DNA from: Mauremys mutica
Lineage: Eukaryota; Chordata; Testudines; Geoemydidae
DNA length: 64,000 bases
Assembly: GCF_020497125.1 (NCBI RefSeq)
Contig: NC_059084.1
Span: 7,467,501 to 7,531,500 of the forward strand
Direction of reading: 5' to 3'
Positions within the stretch are counted from its first letter, which is position 1, and each line of letters begins with the position of its first letter. The translations under genes were made by a program, and so were the position numbers. The notes beneath the pieces are model-generated. The model made no database searches and was not told where the DNA came from. It worked only from the letters and a program-made list of their open reading frames with translations. Shown in pieces: positions 12,201 through 23,790 of this stretch.

Positions 12201-14945
12201 TTAAATCCCCCACCTCACGCTTTCTTCCTTTAAATGTTTTATTGTTTGCTGTTCTCCTTTCTGTTTTATGCTTTGCTGCTCACAAGGATGACCTGTAGGT
12301 ACTGGCTACAAAGGCCAGTAGACCATGTGCAATGTCACTCACTATTGTGAGTCATCCTGTGATTGAACAGTTTGGGGTTGGATAGGACATCTTCTCTCAG
12401 CAATGTTCCTCAGCAGATGAGATGGAACAAGTAATGTAAGCTTAAACATTTCCTGGGGTTAGCAACCTCTGTCTCTGTACCCACCAATCCACATTAGTCT
12501 GTAACCTGGCATGAAAGGCAGGATTTTCAATATGTTTAATATCTGCTTGAGTCAAGTGATGGGGCGGGAGGGGGAGTTTGGCCACCTGTGACTAACCAAA
12601 GGAGAGCAATGAAAAGGGAAGTAAAAAAGAGGAGCAAAAAGGAAAACCGCTATTGTTTCATGGCAACCTTCTATTCCCTTTGATTTGTTGTTTGAAAAGG
12701 GGTAAGGAATCAGGATGGGAAACCAGAAATAAAGCTAGCATGAGCCATTCTGAGGACTATACAATACTTAGTGCTGGTAAACTTTGTTTGCCCAAAGTGC
12801 AAGCATGGAAGTTATGTTTCAGCTACCTGAGAGAGATTTGTCTCACAAGGCTCTGCAGAATTAACGGTCTGTTGCTGAAAATAAATAAATTAAGTAAAAT
12901 ATATATCGGTTTTGATCATTTGTGATGTGCTGTACAATAAAATCAGACCTGTTTTATCGGGGGGGAGAGGGTTAAATATGAATATTACGTATATCTTTAA
13001 GTCTAACATACGTAAAGAATTTTTAAGCTTAGTAAGGGAAAGGTGATGTTGCAGCAGTCCACCAACTGTGCAAAATGATAACAGGAGAATAATGCCTATG
13101 CTTAGAACCATGGCATGTAGAAATAACCAATGGGCCAGCATTACAGCTCACCAATACAGGCTTTGGATTGTATCTGTAAGTATCATAGATCACTTAACTG
13201 CTCAAAACCGTTACTCTAAGCTTCCTATAAATAAATGGGATGGGGGGAGAGGGCGGAGGAATGAGAGAATAGCTTTTAAAGAAGAGCTCTACAATTAATT
13301 AAATCAAGTTATCTCTAGGAACCATTTCAAGAGATAATCAAGTCAAGGAACTAAATAAACGTAGAAAGAGAAGACCTGGAAGTATTAAACTCATCCTTTG
13401 GCTAATTGTAGGGGGAAAGGAATTATTTACTGGTGGAAGAGAGGGGAGGAAATGCCTTCAGTTAACAATGCTTTATGGAGCATGCAACCTAAATCATGAC
13501 CAGCAGGGGCATTTTGGTTCAGCATGCAACAAGCTGTGTGAACTGTTGACATCAGTGCATTGAAGACATGCTACTGGATGGACCTGGTCCGCCCTGGCAT
13601 TCCATTGATGTTATGGGAATGTTATCTGAAAGCAGCCATAGAGAAGAGCTGCAGCACTGGATCGTGCATCCCTTTTATTGTTATCCCAGACATTGGCTCC
13701 TCTGCGAATACTTATGCTCAGGAGGGTACACAAATGTACCAGGTTACAGAATCTTTGATACTGAGGTGAGTGTCACTCGGAGGTAATACAAGAAGATCTT
13801 CTGTCTTGAAGAGCTTTCTGCCTTTGTCTCGATATTCTAATAAAGACGTGTTATAGACAGCACAGGGAAGCTAAAGAATTTATCACAAATTGTCAATATT
13901 CCTAATGAAGCAGAAGATTCGACATGCAATAGAATTAGCCTGCATTGAACCATTGCACTGGGCCCATCCTTCTGACTCTAGGAGTGAGCCTGGCTACTCT
14001 ACTGAATAGTCCAGTCTAAACCCCTTTTGAAAAATGAACGCCCCTCAAAGCCATTATCATTACAAGCTAAAAGGCCAAATGAGACAAAGTACTGTTGGTC
14101 TTCATCTGAATAAACAAATCATTTTTAGATCAAATGCATTAACAATTTATCATTCTAAAATCCAATCAAAAGGAAAAAACAACAATACAGAACATTGATT
14201 TTCTACAGCTTTATCTTAATGAAGTGCACATCCCCTTAGTAATTAGCCTTAGAAGGTTTTTTTCCCTCACAAGTTAATGTGTTATTTGATTTCCATCCAA
14301 ATGTTGCTAAATCTGAAGAAATTTCCCAAAAATGAAATGCCCTTTGATAACACAGCGAGCCTCTTATCTCTCACTTTGTTGGTCTTTCACCAAAGGGCTG
14401 TACTGCAGATGATTCAATTTGATTGCATTGTATCTTTGCAAGGATGTTTAAATCAATGCCCCAGTTGCTGTATTCTGCACAAAGTGTAATTTGCAAGCCA
14501 TAAAATATAAACTAACTGGTTATTTTTTCCATACATCTGTCAAATATTAATCATATTATAATAGATTTAAATCACATGTAATAGAAAGATTGTACTGCAT
14601 TTTCTTAACATCTCTTTTTAAAATGTGAGTATACAACCTCTAAAAGTACAGCACGGACAGGGCACATGCATCTTCTGCTTAGATTTTATGTGAACTTATT
14701 AAAAAGCACTTGGGGGGACTACAGTAGTTGCAGACATCTCACTGGCTACTGAGACTCTCAAACCAAGACTATTAGCTGAAGTTAATAATATGTATATTTA
14801 ACTTACACACCTCTGTAGAACTCACCTCTCTCCCACAAACACAATGAGGTTTCTGCTTATGGCTAACAAAGACAGCAAAGCAAGAGCAAACTTACCACAA
14901 CCCCGTGTGTAACAGTGTATCTCCAAAACACAATCACCATCAAGT
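9280..14945. other. Unique non-coding sequence
   Basis: No gene supported. The open frame at 9483-9803 (+, 106 codons) has no recognisable domain. A possible decayed retrocopy lies on the minus strand at 11420-12245 and is listed separately. The rest is A+T-rich with a few GAAGTCAA-type words (10503). Confidence 0.55.
11420..12245 (-). pseudogene. Possible decayed retrocopy or 3' exon, unidentified
   Basis: Read on the minus strand, the segment from about 12245 down to 11880 gives protein-like stretches in three different frames. One is PDGLKMKLFEPGQQ at about 11965-11990, which runs on to a basic region and then a stop; another is YYGRVGRLLLQ just upstream. This pattern would fit a coding sequence broken by single-base indels. 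About 450 bases of 3'UTR-like sequence follow, ending with AATAAA at 11432-11437 (minus strand). I see no poly(A) tail or target duplication, and I do not recognise the parent gene. Chance is a real alternative. Confidence 0.22.
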
Positions 14946-15152
14946 TTTATTATATGGAGGTATCTACACCTATGTCATAGAGCTGGAAGGGACCTTGAAA
15001 GGTCATCAAGTCCAGTCCAGTCCCCTGCCTTCACAACAGGACCAAATACCAGCCCTGACAGATTTTTGCCCCAAATGGCCCTTTCAAGGATTGAGCTTAC
15101 AACCTTGGGTATAGCAGGCTAATGCTCAAACCACTGAGCTATCCCTCCCCTC
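14946..15152 (-). mobile_element. tRNA-derived turtle-type SINE
   Basis: Read on the minus strand it starts GGGGAGGGATAGCTCAGTGG (A box at 15131-15141), has a B box at 15088-15104 (GGTTGTAAGCTCAATCC) and a tail ending in the 'AAGGTCCCTTCCAGCTCTATGA' type sequence. It is the same family as the copy at 53438-53622, in the opposite orientation. Pol III SINEs of this form are characteristic of hidden-neck turtles, which is the main clue to the host. Confidence 0.85.
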
Positions 15153-18100
15153 AACTGTGCTGTGTCCCAGTAATTGATACCAACATACAAACATGCTCCA
15201 AGCTTGTTTTGTGCCTCAAAGGTACAAATGTACAACACTGAAAATACTTTGCTGAGATGCCACCTCCCTTCCTTCTCTATTCTTTGGGCTAGAGATAACT
15301 TTAAAATCCTATTTCTGCAATGATGCTAAACAGAGGACAATTGTTTCAATCCTATTGCAGTGGTTATTTGCTTAAATGCAATTGATAATTTGAGAGTCCA
15401 CGTTTATTTGGATGTTACACCTTGTTACTACGATATATATCAATTTCCACCATGAAGGATAAAGCAAACAAAATCTACTATGGAAAAAAATATTAGCCAG
15501 TTTGTCCCTTATTAATGTTTAAGACAGAGATAGGCCTGAATCAAAATCTTGCATCTGATCATCCAGATCTGGATCCAAATTTTGCTACAGAGCCCAGTGT
15601 AAGTAAGAGGCCAAATTCAAACGCAGAGCTAATCCACCCAAAAAATGCAAGGAGTTCACAGTCTGAATTTGATGCAAATACTGTGTATCAGACACATCTC
15701 TAATGTAAGAGAGAGAGTAGCAGCAGTGCCCTTTCTACAATGGTCATATTTCTCTGAGGCGTTCTCGTGCCTAAATATGTAGACCCTAGAAATGTAATGG
15801 AGAAAACTCTGAAGTCATTGATCTGAAATGCAGTAATATGTATGTGTTTCCTGAAGCTGCATCTGTTGGATTCCGCAATTGCAACACTATTCTAGGGTAC
15901 TAAAAGAGAACGAAGCTGGTCCCTAATACAGTTGGTGCATTTTATGAACCAAACAATTAAATAGGTTTTAAAATATCTGCTGATTGCATAATCCTATCCA
16001 GGGGAGTGTATTCAGCATTTTTAAACAACTGATACCACATACGGCTGTATACTACAAAACACCAGCAGTCCTGTTAAAATCAATAGAAAATTAGATGCTA
16101 TGAAAATGCAATATGTGTCCAATTAGTTATAATTGGAGCAAATGGTAATGTAGATAAACTCCCAGAGTAAGATGTATTTGCCCAGAATACGCACTTTATG
16201 CACAGCACAATATTGGCAGTCTCCTGCTCTGATGTATCCTATAACATGAATGACGATCTATCTAATACACATATGTTAACTCTTATCTAATTATGGAGTT
16301 GCACAGAGCTTTTAGGATTGCTTTGGTGCACTACTGTGTGTTATGACAAATGATTCTCCACCACACAGAAAACTCCCTGTTATACTTGACAAATTATTCC
16401 AGCAAACCTGTTTAAGAACTGAAAAATCCTTGAACATTGTCACAGGTAAAGAAATATGCTGTTTGTGAGATCAGAGGGATTTTTTGTTGGTTCAAAAATT
16501 CTGGTTTAAACTATACATTTGCTTCTTTTCCTTATGTCTTTTGTTTTGTCAGTTCAAAAACCTTCATACCAACTATTTTTCAAGGCTCTTTCAACATTTT
16601 AAAGCTTGGTTGCACGACCAAACAGAAACTAGGTTATTTGATTCTAGTGTTTTATTTTTAACACCATTTGTGCAACATTTTGGGTCCTCCCTCTTTTAGT
16701 CTTATGACTAAAGAAAATGAACGAAGTTCCTATATCACGCAGTTATACCCATAACATTACAGTACAGCCATAGACAAGAGATATCAAGCCAAACCTGGTG
16801 AAATTGGTGTAAGATGCTTCACTGCATTACTAATACATTTAATAGAGACCCAGTTCAGATATCAAGGGGTATTACAATTATCATTTGCCTTGTTTGCATT
16901 TATTGTTTAAACATATAAATAACTTCATATTTCTTGTCCCAACAGTATTGCCTCAATCGCCAGGAAGTGATGATTCACTGAGAAATGGATGTATAATTCC
17001 AATTTTTAGTTAATTATTCACATAAATAGCAAAGAATCACAGCCCATCAAGGAAATATGTCTGCATTTACCCACTCCCTAAACCTTTTACCATCACCAGA
17101 CACTGTTACTTACGTCGTTTAAGAAAAGGTCTCGTCAGAAAAAAAAATAGATAGTAGCTTGTGTTTGCTGTGCTGACTCAGCCAAAGTATGGAACAAGAA
17201 AGGCTAAGGCTCAATCCATAACTTTGGTGTCTAGTCAAAGAATGCATTCTTTCGCAACACTGATAAAAGTTTAATACATAGTTGCCCGGGTTCTTAATAA
17301 ACTTGTCAACAAACAAGTAAAGGAAATTGATGGGGGCTTTCCCAGGAATAAATTCAGTTTCAAATAGACCAAATGAACATGGGGGACAGAGTGCGGGGAG
17401 AACAGCCAGGCGAGGGCTACTTTTGCTGTTCTTTGCAGAAATGGCAAGATAGATTTTTTTGTGTCTTAGGACTTCAGTAAAAAGCTGGTTTAATTTAAAG
17501 AAAGAAATATGTTCCTGCTCACAAGTGCATCAGAGCCCTGGCACCAATGAAGAAAAAGAGAAGGGACAAACACTGTGTATTAAATTAATGACTAACACAT
17601 TCCTAGATAAGAAAATACCATTTCACACCTAAAGGGTATGCAGGGATTTATTTTTTTTCTTTCCCTTACTGACCACTTAGGGTTATGCAATGTGTGCTAC
17701 TGAGAGGTGTTAATTTTGGTATATTTTCATCAATGCACTTTCTGACAGTCTTTTTTCATGTGCTAAATATTTCAGATTGAAAACAAGAGCATGATATTCT
17801 TTGCTGGTTATATCATTGAAATAATTATATAGTCTAAACAAAAGAAGGGTAAGAAATCTTACTCTTCCCCCCCCCCCCCAACTTATTCTGCCTTTACATT
17901 CCCCGGGCTCATCCTTCAAAAGAATTACTCATGTACAGAATGAAGTACATTTCAGTTTTGTCCCCCATATGCATCATCTACGTAAAAATCTCACCCTCTT
18001 AGCCAGCCTTCTGTGTATCCACATAAATTCCATGTCCCCCATTCCATTCAGACAAACAGGGCTATGGACTCCAATCTGAGCCCCATTCAAGCAAAAGTCA

Positions 18101-19872
18101 GTGATTCCTTTGATGACCTGGCTAAGGTCCCTACTGCCTAGATTTATACAGAGCAATCTGTCTGTCTCATACATACATATTGTATATATCTATATCTAGA
18201 CATGACTATATTATAAATCAAATCCACATGTGCTATTCGTTATTTTCCATTGATCTCGATCAACTGGATGCCTCTAGATTATTATTGCTGTTGTTATTAG
18301 TATTTATTTATTTATTATATCTTCTTTGGGATGGGGAGTTTAAAAATGTTGCTTACCAGGACTAAATGTAAGATTTAATTCAAAACTCCCACAGACTTCA
18401 AAGGGAGCAGGACTGGACCTCTGAATGGGATCAAATACCTTATTTTGTTTACTTCAGTAATCACTTGCACTGTTTCAGTTTCTGCCGTGTGAGGGTTGTC
18501 CCTGGCTCTCTCCCTGCTAGTTTAATTTGAACTCAGTGGGCTAAAAAGAGAAAGGCAAAGTCATGCCTCCAAAGTAGAAAGAGTGACTTTTTGAGATTGA
18601 CAGTTGGTGTCCTAGCCTTCCAAATGAACTTTATTCTTGGTTGCTCTTAGGTCACCAGATTCCTGCTCCCGTCGCTTTAGCCGACTCCTGAAATGCCTGT
18701 GTTTACTTGCCTATGTAAGGCCTTCGCAGGAGTGGCTCATGTTCTTACAGCTGTTTGGTCACTGATCGCATTGCACTTCTGCGCTGGGTTATCACGAGGA
18801 GGCCTGCACTACTTGACTGCCCAGATGACATCTGAATACAGTTTCACCAGAAGGGCAGCTGAGAATGAGGACTATTTATATCAGCTGTTCTGTAGTCCCC
18901 TTGGACTCATCAGACGGCCCCTGGGCTTTTTTAGATAGCGGCACACTTTCAAATACTGGCCATATCTGGGCATGGCGAACAACTTGCAAACACAGCACCG
19001 TGCTTTATTAAAAAAAAAAAAAAAAAACCTCAACAACAATTAAAAAAACCCTGCATCTGTTCAGGATGTCAATTGGCCTGACAAAATATTATGTATCCTT
19101 CCTTCAGAATGCGGTTGGTGAGTGATCTGATTGCTGAAAACTTCTGCTGCTGAGTTCCCCTTGAAAGTAGTAATTCCTTCATTATTAAAAATACATTTGT
19201 TATCTGAATAGGCTCCATTTGTCCGTATGTATAAAAATGACATACACAACACACATCTGTCATTTACTATGTCTATATACTTACCATACGTGTACATATT
19301 GGAGTGGGTATTGAAGTTCTGCATAGTTACTACTACTAAAGATAGGGCTAAAATTGTAGGTCAGATTTAATAGGACTTACAAAAAACCTTTTAAAAGTAT
19401 GCTATTTGAAACAACATATCTTTAGATTGAATGCAAGATAAAAAAAGATGTGAACTGATCTGCATATGCATCTATATCTGTACCGTATAAACACACTAGA
19501 AGTTATGTGCTGCAAGGCCATGGAAAGAGAGCACTTGCATTACACAGACTCCTTAGCTTTAGAAAAATCACAGGACAAAAGCCACGTTGCTCTGTTGCAC
19601 ACAAACTGGCAAGAGGCACTTGAGAGTCTGAAAACTGGGGACAGATAAGGCGCCACAACTCCAAGTGTACAAGCTTCATGACAAAAATCGTTGCTCACTC
19701 TCTGAACTGCTCAGCTGCTTTGTGTTCTCTTTCTCCTGCAGCAATGCAATTCTTCCATTAGACTTCACACCCGACTCTTTGGAGCACTTTGAACAACCCA
19801 TGCTATGTTGGGCCTACTGTCCTTCCTGTGCATGCTGAGCCATTTCCAGGAGCCATGCCAGGCTTCATGCCT
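15153..19872. other. Unique A+T-rich non-coding sequence
   Basis: No gene, RNA or complete mobile element seen. It contains an A run (19010-19027), a C run near 17870-17879 and short TAT/TA runs near 18170-18200. The open frames look random. Confidence 0.6.
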
Positions 19873-20068
19873 GTGTAACACCGACAGACCGTGGGTGGGA
19901 TCGAACCAGGGACCTCTGTAGCTTAGCGCATGAGCCAAAAGCCAACTGGCTGTTAGCTAAGGCTGTAGAGCAGACTCATTAATCTCTTTTTCTCTCTCTC
20001 TAAGTGGTCTCAGTGCCACTAGATGGGACAGAATGCCACACCCGGGAGGTGTGTGGGTTACACATGCA
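19873..20068 (-). mobile_element. Second tRNA-derived SINE family, copy 1
   Basis: On the minus strand a B box GGTTCGATCCC (19897-19907) is preceded by a tRNA-like body including GGCTCATGCGCTAAGCTAC and the stretch CTAACAGCCAGTTGG. About 190 bases match a second copy at 46808-46999 closely, including the CT-rich stretch and the GTGTGTGGGTTACACATGCA end. This family differs from the turtle SINE at 53438. I cannot name it. Confidence 0.75.
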
Positions 20069-20481
20069 CTACACCAGCTAGATGTGGTTAGTACAGGTAG
20101 AAGTGAGTTAGATGTCTCATAAATGGCTTTGTAAAATCACTACAGACTAGGGTTTGGGCTTATCTTTAAAAAACCTATTGTCCTGGAATGCCTGTATATG
20201 GCTAATGCTACTCTGGATAAATTCTTGACCCCACTGAAGTCAATGGGATTTTTGCCATTGATTTTCGGTGGAGCCAGGATTTCACTCTCTGTTTAATACA
20301 CAGTGCAATGGTAAACTGAAACATGTCAGTATATAATATATATTGTGGATACATTTGTGTGCATGGGTTTGCAGTAGCAGTGAATGATATTTTACGTAAT
20401 AATACTTAGTATTTAGCTATCCAGTGTTGTTGTAACCATGTTGGTCCCAAAATAAAAAATAATGAGAGATATTTAGATAAC

Positions 20482-20771
20482 GGGCCAAATTCATTCGTGG
20501 GTATAAACACCATCTGAGTTAATGAATTTATATCAAGGACAAGTTTGATCCATTGCTAGTTAAGTGCTTAAAATACCAGCTCAATACTAGAGAGAGAAGG
20601 TGGGTGAGATAATATCTTTTATTGGACCAACTTCTGTTGATGAAAGAGACAACCGTGTCTCGCTAGTATTGAGCTAGTATTTTAAGCACTTAACTAGCAA
20701 TGGATCAAACTTGTCCTTGATATAAATTCATTAACTCAGATGGTGTTTATACCCACGAATGAATTTGGCCC
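20482..20771. repeat. Near-perfect palindrome, 109-base arms
   Basis: The left arm (20482-20590) and the right arm (20663-20771) are reverse complements with, by eye, one mismatch in 109 positions. The 72-base centre (20591-20662) carries 'AAGGTGGGTGAGATAATATC' and 'TATTGGACCAACTTCTGTTG', the body of a dispersed repeat also present at 23703-23742. A fragment of the head of that repeat (GTTGTAACCATGTTGGTCCC) lies at 20428-20449, outside the left arm. The outer arm ends, GGGCCAAATTCATT, resemble the ends of another dispersed family. The arms are much more alike than the surrounding repeat is to its relatives. Confidence 0.85.
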
Positions 20772-20814
20772 ATTAACTGAATAAAACTTCAACAGTTCTA
20801 CAGAGATAAGTGCA

Positions 20815-20985
20815 TAAATATTATTCATCTTGTTTTGCAGATGGGGAAACTGAAGCAGAGAGTTTTAAATGACTTGACAAAGACCACATACGTGAGAGTG
20901 TCAGAGTCAATAATACAAATCAAGACTTCTAGATTTCCAGCGCCCTCCGTTAACCACTAGACTCCATTTCTCTCTCAATAACCTT
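20815..20985 (-). mobile_element. MIR-like CORE-SINE fragment
   Basis: The plus strand reads GATGGGGAAACTGAAGCAGAG, then AATGACTTGACAAAGACCACA and later CCGTTAACCACTAGACTCC. This is the antisense of the MIR core and its tRNA-like head. It is old and diverged. Confidence 0.7.
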
Positions 20986-22721
20986 GCACAGTCCAATGGA
21001 AATACAGTGCTTTTTTTAAATGTAGCTGTCCACTTCGAGAACCCCTGCAATACCAGGCTGCAAAGATTAACCCTACTATCAGTCACTAAAATGGAACAGC
21101 AACTGGTGTATTTAAAAGGCAGTTCTAAGTTTTCAGGGGGATCAAACAATAAGTAAATATATTTATCCCGCCAGAGGGCCTTCAGTCACTCTTAGATACA
21201 TGATGTGGTGGAACTATTTTTTTTTAAATATATCCTAAGCAATTCATGCCATTTGCATTTGTCCTCAAACCTATGATGGGAGGTCCTGCTAACTGACTGT
21301 AAAGAATAATTATCAGCTTGGGGCTCACAAAGGCATCTCTCTTTCTTTCTTTCTTTCTTTCTTTCTTTCCAGGGCCTTCTCTTGCTCTGAGTCTAAACCA
21401 GTCCTGGGAAACACAAGGGAAGCCCTGCCCAGCTAGGCTGGTGTCAAAGGAAGGGAGAGATACTGCAGTGCAGTACTGATCTTTTCTGCAATCAGACGTG
21501 CAGACTAGTCCAAACCCTGAGTCAGCACAATTTCTTTTTTGATTGGTTGATCTGAGTAACATACTTTCAATTTATGCTAAAGTGGCAGCAATTAATACAT
21601 TTTTCCTCCTTCCCCCGCCTTGCACAAAACCTTTGAATCAAATGCACAAACCTCATCCCCAAAGTCACGCTCTGGTCCTAAATATTCTAAGGCTCTTTCA
21701 TTTTTAATTTAGGGCATTAAAAAAAAAATTTGCAATCCAAGCTATGCTCACTTTGATCGACTTGTGCTGCAGCAGCTAAAATATCTGTCCTGCAGGTCAA
21801 TCTAATCATGCTTAATAGCAGTTTATTCTTCAACGCACCATTTTTCACATTGGGTCGACAGTTTTAAATGAGATTGCTGATGCACCCCTTTACTAATGCT
21901 TTTACCAGGGCCAGCACATGCTTTGAAATACTTGTGCAATAAAATGCTTTATTGCGCTTGATGAAAGCACTATTAAACTTGAATTGCAAACAGACTTTTT
22001 TTAGAAGGGGTACTGAAATTTATTTGGCCACCTGCTCTAAATATATAAAATAATAATAATAATTATAATCACTTGCCATCAACATGAACAAACAAACAAA
22101 ACCTAAACACCCACTGGGAAAACTGTACGTCACAAATCGTCCTTGTGCTCTCTTGAGTGTGTGCAAAGTAGCCATTTTATACCCGGGGATGGTTTCGCTT
22201 ACATGCAGAAAATTCATTTCTAAAACGGCTGGATTTTGTGAGGCATAGTATAGGAAAATCTTAACTAATTTGGTCCACTGGATTTACGGCTTTTATAATT
22301 CTCAAAGCTACTGTTTCCATAACTGGCATTTCACAATCCTCCATTTGCTATTTGGATGACAGCACCTGAATTTCCCAACTGGTTCCAATAGAATTACTTG
22401 CCTAACATGAACTGCGGCGGGATTCTTAGGAACAAACTTAGATTGGACTGGAAAAACGGGAACAAATCTCTCTTGTATGGAGAACAAAATGGAAATAACT
22501 TGAATCTTCATTTCAATTGATGAATTCTGCAGGGATGGGGCCTGTTACAATTGTAATTAAAGAAAGAACTATCAACCCGGCAGTGAGAGTAGCCTAATGT
22601 TTCTACAAGGACCTGGGGCCCAATCCCTCTCCCACTGAAGTTGATGGCAGGCTCCCCCTTCCTTTAACTTGGATGGGCACAGGACCGGAGCTCAACTTTT
22701 GATGTTCACTCAGTACCATAC
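20986..22721. other. Unique non-coding sequence
   Basis: Nothing gene-like is supported. It includes a CTTT microsatellite (21337-21369) and ATA/AAT-rich patches near 22036-22070. Confidence 0.6.
21337..21369. repeat. (CTTT)n microsatellite
   Basis: About eight CTTT units in a row. Confidence 0.9.
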
Positions 22722-22912
22722 TGTTGTGTATTTGGTTGTCATGGGTTTTTTTACTATGGCAACTGAGTTAGACTATTAAGGGATAGCTCAGCCGGTTTCA
22801 ACCGGCTGAGTGAGCTTTCTGTTTCTGTAAATAAAATGGAGGTTTTGGTTAGCTGTCTGCTCTCTGGCCTCAAGTGATTGCTTCCTACACCGGCTGCCCC
22901 TAGGACTTAACA
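22722..22912 (+). mobile_element. Short solo LTR (191 bases) of an LTR retroelement
   Basis: The segment begins TGTTGTGTAT and ends GGACTTAACA, so it has the TG...CA ends of an LTR. It is flanked by a perfect 5-base direct repeat CATAC (22717-22721 and 22913-22917). A polyadenylation signal AATAAA lies at 22830-22835. Just upstream is a perfect 10-base-pair hairpin with a 4-base loop (22787-22810, CTCAGCCGGT/ACCGGCTGAG). No internal gag, pol or env sequence flanks it, so it is a solo LTR left by recombination between two LTRs. The 191-base length is short for a retroviral LTR and fits small LTR elements as well. The family is unknown to me. Confidence 0.8.
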
Positions 22913-22977
22913 CATACGCTTTTCATTCTCATGTGCTCTCCATGAGGCTGTTTTAAGAAGCACAGAGATACGTGTGG

Positions 22978-23018
22978 AATCATAGAATCAAAGGGTTAGA
23001 AGGGACCGCAAGGGTCAT
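22978..23018 (-). mobile_element. CR1 LINE 3' end fragment
   Basis: ATCATAGAATCAAAGGGTTAGAAGGGACC is the reverse complement of the CR1 3' end with its ATTCTATG-type terminal repeat. Only about 40 bases remain. Confidence 0.7.
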
Positions 23019-23663
23019 TTTCATTGTTACAAGGAAGCAAGTTGGGGGGACAAGAGGGAATTGTAATGGACATCAGCAAAGCTAAGATCCAGACTTGGGC
23101 ATTTAGCAGAGCTACAGCAGAAGGCCTCATCGCTAAGCTATACTCTACCATATGCTGCTCCTTAAAGCACATCACCCCATGCCTTTATCTCCCCTCCACT
23201 CATTTTCCTTCTGCCAAGATATTAAAATACCACAAAGACATCGCTTAAAATTATAGCTTCCAAAATATTTACATAAAAATAAATCTGAACGCTTAGTTAC
23301 TTCCTAATATTAGTCATTCCTTAGGGTTAACAAGTTTATTAATTTAAAGAGGGAAAAAATAGGTAAAAATGGCATCAGGAATGCAGTTACCTATTGTAAA
23401 TCAGAACCAGTGTCCCTGAGCGCAAGAGCAACACTAAGCATCGGAAGAGTTTCAGTGAAACCTGAGCTGGGAGGAAAATGTTAGCAACAAAAAGGGAAAA
23501 TTTGTTTTCTATCTACGACACTGAGAATCTCTCTCATTTTTAATTCCGTGGATCAGACTAATGTAGGTGATTTACAATAAGGGGAAGCTGCAACCAAGCC
23601 TACGATCTGTAGTTTTACTGCTCAGTTAAATCTATTTTCAACACTAGTGCTTCTATTTAAGCA

Positions 23664-23790
23664 TGCAGTGTCGTTGTAGCTGCGTCAGTCCCAGGATATT
23701 AGAGAGACAAGGTGGGTGAGGTAATCTCTCTTTTATTGGACCGACTTCTGTTGGTCCAATAAAAGAGATTACCTCATCACACCTTGTCTC
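23664..23790. mobile_element. Foldback retroelement fragment (copy B)
   Basis: GTGTCGTTGTAGCTGCGTCAGTCCC heads a dispersed repeat whose body (23703-23742) is copied in inverted orientation directly afterwards (23753-23791). The two arms differ by a few bases and are separated by about 10 bases. Flanking sequences TCTATTTAAGCA (23652-23663) and TTTATTTAAACA (23791-23802) agree at 10 of 12 positions and may be a target duplication. If so, the inverted part was inserted together with the rest. Confidence 0.7.
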
